Shown: in pieces, positions 1 through 4,254 of the stretch
Layout of the letters: the number at the start of each line of letters is the position of its first letter
Position numbering within the stretch: the first letter of the stretch is position 1
DNA from: Candidatus Heimdallarchaeota archaeon
GTDB lineage: Archaea; Asgardarchaeota; Heimdallarchaeia; Heimdallarchaeales; Kariarchaeaceae
Direction: 5' to 3'
Length of the DNA stretch: 6,736 bases
NCBI GenBank assembly: GCA_015522385.1
Contig: WAMJ01000199.1
Coordinates: 1-6,736 of the forward strand
The notes under the pieces: model-generated
Database searches by the model: none
What the model was told of the DNA's origin: nothing
Seen by the model: only the letters and a program-made list of their open reading frames with translations
Program-made: the position numbers and the translations under genes

Positions 1-91
1 CCATAATAAATAATCTCAATTCCAAATAATTCCATTATAAATCCAATCTGAATTCCTCTAAATTCTAGATATATATCAGCTTACTGTTCAA
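1..91. other. AT-rich intergenic region at left edge
   Basis: This stretch lies downstream of the leftward phosphatase gene and is strongly AT-rich. It holds a loose reiteration of AATTCC (18-23, 28-33, 51-56, with AATTC again at 61) and a 10-bp palindrome, GATATATATC, at 68-77. It probably contains the 3' end of the leftward operon transcript and perhaps a promoter for a gene beyond the edge, but no clear T-run terminator can be picked out on the minus strand. No coding region is supported here. Confidence 0.4.
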
Positions 92-532
92 CTATCGAGG
101 TACCTTGAGCTTCTTGAAGTAGTTAATCGACTGTATCGACTTCAAGGAGATAGGCCTAACCTTGTGCAGGTGTCTGATCGTCTCCTCCTTATCCAGTCCT
201 AGCTTCTGCTCAAGGTATAATGCTAGGACTATACCCGTCCTCTCCTGCCCATACTGGCAGTGCACCAGAAACTTCCGCCCCTCTTTCTTACCGTGCTTGA
301 TGAGGTCAAGAATACGTCTGATCTCATCGGGATGTGGCTTGCCCATGGTCGGGAAGTGGTGAACAGTTACCTTGAGACCTGATCTCCTGACCAAATCTTT
401 TGGTGACTCAGGGGTTAAGGTAATGATATCAGTAATGCCGAGCTTGTACAACCCCTCAACCTGCTCTATGGTGTAAGGATAGGCCGAGCCAGCGACATAG
501 TCGTCGATGAAGGAGAACGAATTTGGGATCAT
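92..532 (-). CDS. VHZ/DUSP23-like dual-specificity phosphatase lacking the usual general acid
   Basis: A 146-residue protein of the small atypical dual-specificity phosphatase family, close in layout to human VHZ (DUSP23, about 150 residues). The signature HCQYGQERTG (residues 91-100) gives the nucleophile Cys92 and phosphate-binding Arg98 of the CX5R loop. The N-terminal strand-helix pattern and the closing VRP motif (125-127) also match VHZ. Aligned by eye, the general-acid Asp of VHZ (D65) falls on Thr62 in the segment HFPTMGKPHPDEI, and VHZ E134, which helps position the water, falls on Lys131. The protein may therefore be a slow phosphatase or a phospho-binding protein, though the P-loop itself looks intact. 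The ATG at 532 overlaps the stop of the upstream TerB-like gene (ATGA, 529-532), which implies translational coupling; no good ribosome binding site is seen. Soluble, with no signal peptide or membrane segment. Confidence 0.85.
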   Translation of the reverse strand: MIPNSFSFIDDYVAGSAYPYTIEQVEGLYKLGITDIITLTPESPKDLVRRSGLKVTVHHFPTMGKPHPDEIRRILDLIKHGKKEGRKFLVHCQYGQERTGIVLALYLEQKLGLDKEETIRHLHKVRPISLKSIQSINYFKKLKVPR

Positions 533-855
533 ATGTCAATTTGGTACTCTTCCAGCTTCTCGAAGAGCTTGTCGAGGATTGCCTGCTCGTCCTCGGAGAT
601 CCTGCCGTCCTTGAGGGCTATCTTGCGGGCGTTCTCGAGAACCCACGATTTCTTCTCCTTATATATGTTGATCGGGGCGTCTTCATCACCTTGGTGATAC
701 GCCTCCGTGATCTCAGCCTCGAGCGCCTCGATGTCCACCTGGATCCGCGAGATCAGCTCTGCTTCCTCGGGGGTGATATGGGCATCCTCTTGGGCCTTTT
801 TCACGATTTCGAGCAGCATTGGAGAGATTTCATATGGTATGTCTTTCTTGTCCAT
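529..855 (-). CDS. Small acidic helical protein, TerB-like (hypothetical)
   Basis: A 108-residue, strongly acidic protein (28 Asp/Glu against 14 Lys/Arg), predicted almost wholly helical and cytosolic. I do not recognise a named gene. The segment ARKIALKDGRISEDEQAIL (residues 76-94) has the alanine/DG-x-I-S-x-x-E pattern typical of TerB-like helical domains. A weaker echo, ITPEEAELI (27-35), suggests two related helix-turn-helix units. TerB-family domains are thought to bind metal or act as scaffolds near membranes; that role is not shown here. It is the first gene of a leftward operon and overlaps the phosphatase gene by 4 bp, so the two products are probably made in step and may act together. 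The ATG at 855 is preferred because the next upstream ATG (861-863) meets a stop after two codons. Existence is well supported; the family call is tentative. Confidence 0.75.
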   Translation of the reverse strand: MDKKDIPYEISPMLLEIVKKAQEDAHITPEEAELISRIQVDIEALEAEITEAYHQGDEDAPINIYKEKKSWVLENARKIALKDGRISEDEQAILDKLFEKLEEYQIDI

Positions 856-871
856 CAGTGCATACTTCCCG

Positions 872-882
872 TTATTTAATAC
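872..882 (-). promoter_or_regulatory. Candidate box A for the TerB-like/phosphatase operon
   Basis: The minus strand reads GTATTAAATAA here, a good archaeal TATA-like element. Its centre is about 22 nt before the ATG at 855, so the transcript would be leaderless or nearly so. No Shine-Dalgarno sequence lies before that ATG, which fits. Confidence 0.4.
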
Positions 883-933
883 GCTTGAATATTCTGGTTA
901 AATAACCTTTCATATTAGTATCACCAAAAGGAG

Positions 934-997
934 AAAAGGGAGTGATTTTCGGGAATGAAAGAGTGAAATCCTCCCCCATAAAAGGGAAATTGATTTT
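934..997 (+). repeat. Short imperfect direct repeat upstream of the CBS gene
   Basis: AAAAGGGAGTGATTTT (934-949) recurs as AAAAGGGAAATTGATTTT (980-997), the same blocks with a two-base length difference. They lie 46 bp apart in the spacer between the divergent TerB-like and CBS genes. They could be paired regulator sites, but a chance match in AT-rich spacer is also possible. Confidence 0.3.
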
Positions 998-1005
998 AAA
1001 GATGA

Positions 1006-1013
1006 CTTTTATC
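1006..1013 (+). promoter_or_regulatory. Candidate box A for the CBS-domain gene
   Basis: CTTTTATC is a TATA-like element whose centre lies about 26 nt before 1036. The alternative TTTTAAA at 994-1000 would place the start of transcription near 1023. With the first choice the mRNA would begin at or beside an ATG at 1036 and carry a leader of about 24 nt before the TTG start of the CBS gene. Confidence 0.35.
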
Positions 1014-1044
1014 GGAACGTATTACATCATTCGAGATGAACTTA

Positions 1045-1050
1045 AGAGGT
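1045..1050 (+). promoter_or_regulatory. Shine-Dalgarno deciding the TTG start of the CBS gene
   Basis: AGAGGT lies nine bases before the TTG at 1060. An in-frame ATG at 1036 is cut off by TAG (1051) and TGA (1054), so it cannot start the protein, and the first CBS domain would be damaged if translation began at the next methionine (residue 31). Together these favour TTG at 1060. Confidence 0.6.
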
Positions 1051-1059
1051 TAGTGAAAG

Positions 1060-1875
1060 TTGTTAGAAAGTAAAATTTGGGACGTATGTACGAGGCATGA
1101 AGTGGCAGCGGGAGCACCGAATAGGACCCTGCAATCCGCCTTCTTAATTATGAGTACCAAGGGATTTCGGAGATTACCAATTACCAAGATCGGAAAGATC
1201 TTCGGTATACTGACGGTAACTGATCTGCTTAAAGCCATCAATGACCTCGGCCTACCTGAGGCATACAAGGCAAAGATCACGGACTACATGGTCGAGAACC
1301 CCATCACAATTCACCAAGAGAAGACTGTGGCAGATGCAATCAGACTGATGTCGGAGAAGAACTTTGGATCCCTCATTGTCACTGGAAACAAGGAAGACAG
1401 GATAACGGGAATTGTCACCGAGAGAGACATTGTCAGATTGGCCGGAAGGTACGTAGGAGAAGATGCCGTCATCGACGATGCACGTGACCTCGTGGAGAAG
1501 GAATACCACGTCCTCGACATCACCACCCCTATAGACAAGGCAATCTCATCCTTGATCGAGCACAAGACCCACAGGGCAGTGTCTCTCAGGGAAGGGCAGC
1601 CATTTGGTGTACTCACTGCCAGTGATATAATTAACCTTGTCGCCAAGGAGCGTGATGAAATCATGGCCAACCCCAACTTCCTCACGTCTGCCAACATTGG
1701 ATTCCTCACAAAGTCACCACTGCACAGCGCCAAGACTTCTTCGAAGATGATCTCAGCCATCGAAGACATGGTGAAGAACAAGTATGGCGGTCTCCCAATC
1801 TTCGATGACAACGACAAGCTCATAGGGATGTTCTCCGAGAGAACAATCGTCAGGCACCTCTCACGCAATATCTGA
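1060..1875 (+). CDS. Four-CBS-domain protein (two Bateman modules)
   Basis: A 271-residue soluble protein made of nothing but CBS domains. CBS1 spans about residues 15-62 (with GILTVTDLLKAI), CBS2 about 73-128 (GIVTERDIVRLA), CBS3 about 150-196 (GVLTASDIINLV) and CBS4 about 212-268 (GMFSERTIVRHL). Each ends in the typical G-h-h-T/S-x-x-D/T-h motif, which commonly contacts ribose and phosphate of bound AMP, ADP, ATP or SAM. CBS4 has Thr in place of the usual Asp in this motif (residues 261-264, RTIV). Proteins of this kind act as energy or ligand sensors and often control a partner, but no catalytic domain is fused here and the partner is not evident. The start is TTG with a Shine-Dalgarno nine bases away. 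The next gene begins 103 bp downstream and appears to have its own promoter. Confidence 0.9.
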   Translation: MLESKIWDVCTRHEVAAGAPNRTLQSAFLIMSTKGFRRLPITKIGKIFGILTVTDLLKAINDLGLPEAYKAKITDYMVENPITIHQEKTVADAIRLMSEKNFGSLIVTGNKEDRITGIVTERDIVRLAGRYVGEDAVIDDARDLVEKEYHVLDITTPIDKAISSLIEHKTHRAVSLREGQPFGVLTASDIINLVAKERDEIMANPNFLTSANIGFLTKSPLHSAKTSSKMISAIEDMVKNKYGGLPIFDDNDKLIGMFSERTIVRHLSRNI

Positions 1876-1950
1876 ACCACGGATCGGATTCAAGAATTCA
1901 CTTGTCAACACCTTTGTATTATCCAGATATTATCCCGAAGACATACGGAC

Positions 1951-1958
1951 TCTTATAG
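1951..1958 (+). promoter_or_regulatory. Candidate box A for the CxCG protein gene
   Basis: TCTTATAG is TATA-like and centred about 24 nt before the ATG at 1979, which fits a leaderless transcript. A weaker AGGGG (1963-1967) lies 11 bases before the same ATG and could serve as a ribosome binding site if transcription starts further upstream. Confidence 0.4.
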
Positions 1959-1978
1959 AATCAGGGGAATGGTCTCTC

Positions 1979-2335
1979 ATGTCCCTTACATTCGATCCAC
2001 AGAGAGAGCTAATACAGAACCTACAGGCCGCAATGCAATCGGTCAGGAGGGAAACGCCAGCACCCGATCCCACACAGTTCAGGACAGGACTAAAGAGCAT
2101 CGCCGACCACCTACTCCTCATGAAGAACTACACCTGTACTTGCGGGCAGAAGATGAGCATAGCAGAGCACAGGACATACACCCGCCACGATGGGATACAC
2201 TCAGAGGACGTGTACTCCCTCAGATGCACCTGCGGCGCAGATGAGAAGATCAACTTCAGGATGATGACGAAGTACCTCAAGGAGGACTCCAGCAAGATGT
2301 CAAGAGAGTCCATCCGAAACCTCGGATACATCTGA
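1979..2335 (+). CDS. Small CxCG...CxCG putative metal-binding protein (hypothetical)
   Basis: A 118-residue soluble protein I do not recognise. An amphipathic, probably helical N-terminal half (about 1-50) is followed by NYTCTCG (Cys53, Cys55) and, 27 residues later, LRCTCG (Cys83, Cys85). Two CxCG knuckles at this spacing suggest one zinc-binding module; His64, His70 and His74 lie between them and could contribute. The spacing differs from the common CxxC zinc ribbon, so metal binding is inferred only. The C-terminal tail is basic/polar and helical. A DNA- or RNA-binding, or protein-interaction, role would be ordinary for such a fold but nothing shows it. The ATG at 1979 is placed by a box A 24 nt upstream. 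It sits between the CBS protein and the phosphatase gene, all in one direction. Confidence 0.75.
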   Translation: MSLTFDPQRELIQNLQAAMQSVRRETPAPDPTQFRTGLKSIADHLLLMKNYTCTCGQKMSIAEHRTYTRHDGIHSEDVYSLRCTCGADEKINFRMMTKYLKEDSSKMSRESIRNLGYI

Positions 2336-2367
2336 CATTCCACCCTATAATACACATCGGAGCGGAC

Positions 2368-2375
2368 ATTTATCT
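2368..2375 (+). promoter_or_regulatory. Candidate box A for the second phosphatase gene
   Basis: ATTTATCT is TATA-like and centred about 26 nt before the GTG at 2398. No Shine-Dalgarno lies before that codon, so a leaderless transcript beginning at or beside GTG is the simplest reading and supports the chosen start. Confidence 0.5.
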
Positions 2376-2397
2376 ACAGGCTCGCTCAGCACCAGAT

Positions 2398-2826
2398 GTG
2401 AACTACCCATACTGGATACGAGAAGGAAAACTGGCAGGATCAAGATTCCCAAACAAGGAGATCGTAGACAATATCAGGAAGAATGGGATAAGACATGTCT
2501 TCAACCTCACCATGAAGGAGTATGAGGACATGGACATGTTCGACGGAATAAATCTCTACAACCTCAGAATCGAGGACTTCTCAACTCCGTCAGAGGACGT
2601 CGTCGACACCTTCTTCCAAATAGCCGAGAAGGCACTGGAGAAGGACGAACCAGTCCTTGTACACTGCTGGGCAGGGTGCGGAAGAACTGGGACCATGCTC
2701 GCCCTCTGGCTCATGAAATTCGAGGGAATGACTGCAGACGATGCAATCGACGAGGTCAGAAGGATCAGACCATGCGCACTCGAGACACCAAGTCAGGTCA
2801 ACTTCGTAAGGAACTATAGTGTATAG
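2398..2826 (+). CDS. VHZ/DUSP23-like dual-specificity phosphatase, catalytically complete
   Basis: A 142-residue atypical dual-specificity phosphatase that tracks human VHZ (DUSP23) along nearly its whole length. The motif HCWAGCGRTGT (89-99) supplies nucleophile Cys90 and Arg96. The segment LRIEDFSTPS (56-65) carries Asp60 at the general-acid position (VHZ D65), and RPCALET (124-130) carries Glu129 at the VHZ E134 position. The N-terminal PYWIREGKLAGSRFP matches the start of the VHZ fold. It should hydrolyse phosphotyrosine or phosphoserine/threonine in the cytosol, although small-molecule substrates are known among relatives. Translation starts at GTG (2398), because the overlapping ATG at 2396 leads straight to TGA and a box A sits 26 nt upstream. 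It is a paralogue of the phosphatase at 92-532 but has the full catalytic set. It converges on the ferredoxin gene. Confidence 0.9.
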   Translation: MNYPYWIREGKLAGSRFPNKEIVDNIRKNGIRHVFNLTMKEYEDMDMFDGINLYNLRIEDFSTPSEDVVDTFFQIAEKALEKDEPVLVHCWAGCGRTGTMLALWLMKFEGMTADDAIDEVRRIRPCALETPSQVNFVRNYSV

Positions 2827-2857
2827 AGTACTTGCTGTGAAGAATATCAAGTGTACT
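2827..2857. terminator. Weak hairpin in the convergent phosphatase/ferredoxin spacer
   Basis: Immediately after the phosphatase stop, AGTAC (2827-2831) can pair with GTACT (2853-2857) and TTG (2832-2834) with CAA (2848-2850), with a two-base bulge. AT-rich sequence follows. The site lies between two converging genes, where a bidirectional terminator would be expected, but there is no long T-run. Low confidence. Confidence 0.25.
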
Positions 2858-2902
2858 ATAAATAAGACAGATTTTGAATGTACTAATAGAACTAAGGATT
2901 GC

Positions 2903-3223
2903 TTACTCGGGGAAGATCTTGATTGCAACTACGGGGCACTCGTCTTCGCAAGCAAGGCACTCTATGCATGAGTCCTCGCGAGCAGGTGCCGCCTTCTTTG
3001 TAGATGCGGGGTGTCCCTCGTACTCTACCCACTCAAATACTTCCTCAGGGCATACGTCAACACATGCTCCGTCGCCCACACAGATGTCGAAGTCAACTGC
3101 TACTCTTGATCCGTGGATTCCGAGTTTTGTTGGTGGGTTGAATTCGCCCCAGATATCAAAACCCCAGGTTTCGTCCTTAGCGGTTACTTCCAGCTTGTCC
3201 TTAAAGTCTTCGTCGATTGCCAT
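2903..3223 (-). CDS. 7Fe dicluster ferredoxin of the Sulfolobus zinc-ferredoxin family, zinc site lost
   Basis: A 106-residue electron-transfer protein. From the ATG, Cys48, Asp51, Cys54 and Cys58 (CVGDGACVDVCP) and Cys86, Cys89, Cys92 and Cys96 (CIECLACEDECP) match the Sulfolobus ferredoxin ligands C45, D48, C51, C55, C83, C86, C89 and C93 with identical spacing. Asp in the second position of the first motif is the mark of a [3Fe-4S] plus [4Fe-4S] protein. The long N-terminal extension (PPTKLGIHG) and the loop EGHPASTKKA also match that family, but of the zinc ligands H16, H19, H34 and D76 only the H34 equivalent (His37) remains; the others align with Thr19, Phe22 and Ala79. It would carry low-potential electrons for 2-oxoacid:ferredoxin oxidoreductases and similar enzymes. 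The ATG at 3223 matches the family N-terminus (MAID like GID); an in-frame TTG at 3235 is less likely. Confidence 0.93.
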   Translation of the reverse strand: MAIDEDFKDKLEVTAKDETWGFDIWGEFNPPTKLGIHGSRVAVDFDICVGDGACVDVCPEEVFEWVEYEGHPASTKKAAPAREDSCIECLACEDECPVVAIKIFPE

Positions 3224-3227
3224 TTTT

Positions 3228-3300
3228 TCTCTCAACTCATAGTCGTGTTCCCAATTGCCCAGATTGGCTTTTGGGTCAGTCGACTAATACAGTTGAGAGA
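3228..3300 (-). promoter_or_regulatory. Rod-shaped hairpin in the ferredoxin leader
   Basis: Read on the minus strand, four nested perfect stems form one rod. Ten bp TCTCTCAACT (3300-3291) pairs with AGTTGAGAGA (3237-3228); five bp AGTCG (3285-3281) with CGACT (3245-3241); five bp CCCAA (3275-3271) with TTGGG (3254-3250); and three bp GCC with GGC (3268-3266, 3259-3257) closes a six-base loop. Internal loops are 5x3, 5x4 and a symmetric AA/AA. The 3' arm, the only purine-rich stretch able to act as a ribosome binding site (GAGAGA), ends four bases before the ATG at 3223. This looks like a translation-controlling leader element. At the DNA level it could instead be an operator between the divergent ferredoxin and ndk genes. 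Confidence 0.55.
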
Positions 3301-3328
3301 CATCAAATAATTAAGGCTTATGGCTCTT

Positions 3329-3334
3329 GATAAG
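3329..3334 (-). promoter_or_regulatory. Candidate box A for the ferredoxin gene
   Basis: The minus strand reads CTTATC here, which would place the transcript start near 3305 and so include the whole hairpin in the leader. A second candidate, AATTATTTG at 3305-3313, would start transcription near 3283 and cut off the outer 5' arm. The sequence alone does not decide between them. Confidence 0.25.
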
Positions 3335-3455
3335 AGGAAACTAAAAAATCGGGAGATTATTATGGATTAATTCAGATTCTGGACGTTATACAGGGAATTA
3401 GGGGGGTTGAGATAAAATTCGCCGATATGGTGCCTTCTGATCTCAACAGGGTTTC

Positions 3456-3463
3456 TTTTATAT
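3456..3463 (+). promoter_or_regulatory. Box A for ndk
   Basis: TTTTATAT, a near-ideal archaeal TATA element, is centred about 24 nt before the ATG at 3484. It implies a leaderless ndk transcript and rules against the upstream in-frame ATG at 3427, which would lie ahead of the transcription start. Confidence 0.6.
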
Positions 3464-3483
3464 CTGGATTTACAGAGCGATTC

Positions 3484-3933
3484 ATGGAAAGAGAGTTCAT
3501 TCTTCTCAAACCCGATACAGTACAGAGGGGTCTCATTGGTGAGATCATCAAGAGAATCGAGAACACGGGTCTGAAGCTCGTAGCGATGAAGTTCCTGCAG
3601 GTCACGCAGGACATGGCTGAGAAGCACTATGCTGTTCACAAGGAGAGGCCGTTCTATCCTTCGTTGGTGAAGTACATCACCTCTGCACCGACGGTTGCGA
3701 TGGTGGTCGAGGGTCCTAATGCGGTTGCCAAGACGAGGAATATTGTTGGAGCTACGCATCCCAAGGATGCCACCCCTGGCACGATCCGAGGAGACTTTGG
3801 TATCGACATCGGACGGAACCTGATCCACGCTTCTGACAGTGTTGAAAACGCGACCTACGAGATTGGGATCTACTTCACCGATGAAGAGATGGTCTCTTGG
3901 GATCCGATCAGGCAACCGTGGGTAGTAGAGTAG
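3484..3933 (+). CDS. ndk: Nucleoside diphosphate kinase
   Basis: A 149-residue nucleoside diphosphate kinase, the usual family length. It passes the terminal phosphate of ATP to other NDPs through a phosphohistidine and keeps nucleotide pools balanced in the cytosol. The catalytic His115 lies in NLIHASDS. All nucleotide-site residues of the human NME numbering are found with a constant offset of three: Lys9, Tyr49, Arg55, Thr91, Arg102, Asn112, Ser117 and Glu126. The opening MEREFILLKPDTVQRG is the canonical N-terminus, so ATG 3484 is chosen over ATG 3427 (19 residues longer, no homology, and upstream of the predicted transcript start). In many archaea ndk lies in a cluster with L7Ae, S28e, L24e and infB; here the ribosomal genes are absent, with a divergent ferredoxin gene upstream, but infB still follows. 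Confidence 0.97.
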   Translation: MEREFILLKPDTVQRGLIGEIIKRIENTGLKLVAMKFLQVTQDMAEKHYAVHKERPFYPSLVKYITSAPTVAMVVEGPNAVAKTRNIVGATHPKDATPGTIRGDFGIDIGRNLIHASDSVENATYEIGIYFTDEEMVSWDPIRQPWVVE

Positions 3934-4011
3934 GTTCCATACAGTTCACAGTACAATTGGCTTTAGTAAGAGGATCTATTGGGAAATTGGCTTGAGATTT
4001 TCACCTCGCAT

Positions 4012-4145
4012 GAGACTAGCATATTTAGTTCAGCATGTGGATATTCCAAAACCCATCAAGAAATCCAGTTCAGCAAAGTGATACTTCCAAAGCTTGATCA
4101 CAAGAGACTTCTATATTTAGTTCAACAGGGTGACATTTTCAGATC
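4012..4145 (+). repeat. Three diverged direct repeats with an AGTTCA core
   Basis: Copy A (4012-4035) and copy C (4104-4127) share GAGACT, three variable bases, then ATATTTAGTTCA, then CA after one changed base: 20 of 24 positions match. Copy B (core 4067-4072) shares AGTTCAGCA with A and continues as GTGATACTTCC, close to GTGACATTTTC in C; the B-to-C differences across this stretch are all transitions. Core spacings are 40 and 52 bp. These may be regulator sites, or remnants of a small decayed element. Confidence 0.5.
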
Positions 4146-4223
4146 TCATCACACATAACTAGACCACTGATGGAATCCAGCGGAAGAATCCACTGGCACC
4201 CGCGGTGAGAACAACTACAATAA

Positions 4224-4231
4224 TTAAATAT
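4224..4231 (+). promoter_or_regulatory. Box A for infB
   Basis: TTAAATAT is centred about 27 nt before the ATG at 4255, fitting a leaderless or near-leaderless start. A GAGGA (4244-4248) six bases before the ATG could also act as a ribosome binding site on a longer transcript. Confidence 0.5.
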
Positions 4232-4254
4232 CCTGTCGCGTCTGAGGACATAGA

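Larger units (their letters stand above)
3934..4254. other. 321-bp ndk-infB spacer with degenerate repeats
   Basis: No coding region is supported between ndk and infB. The spacer is AT-rich on its left side and carries three diverged copies of an AGTTCA-containing element (4012-4145, see the separate entry), a repeated AATTGGCTT (3955-3963 and 3985-3993), another AGTTCA at 3943-3948, and the infB box A near its right end. The length is unusual for two genes that are commonly adjacent in archaea. Confidence 0.55.

Noticed and set aside
523..879. 118-residue plus-strand frame over the TerB-like gene
   Set aside because: No homology is visible, and the minus-strand gene has a promoter, an ATGA junction with its neighbour and a coherent helical product.
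1036..1059. Extension of the CBS protein to ATG 1036 by stop-codon readthrough
   Set aside because: Two consecutive in-frame stops (TAG, TGA) make it very unlikely and a Shine-Dalgarno fits the TTG at 1060.
1311..1880. 189-residue frame antisense to the CBS gene
   Set aside because: The plus strand encodes four recognisable CBS domains; the antisense frame is a by-product of that codon use.
1969..2244. 91-residue frame overlapping the CxCG protein
   Set aside because: Its product is low-complexity and Arg/His/Thr-rich like a shifted frame; the frame from 1979 has the paired CxCG motifs and better promoter spacing.
3224..3235. Ferredoxin start at the in-frame TTG 3235
   Set aside because: The family begins at the MAID/GID position and the TTG lies inside the 3' arm of the hairpin; ATG 3223 is the better choice.
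3427..3483. N-terminal extension of ndk from the ATG at 3427
   Set aside because: The 19 extra residues have no family match and a strong box A at 3456-3463 places the transcript start downstream of that ATG.
3367..3915. 182-residue frame antisense to ndk
   Set aside because: It lies opposite a clear ndk gene, shows no family resemblance and is composed as expected from a shadow frame.
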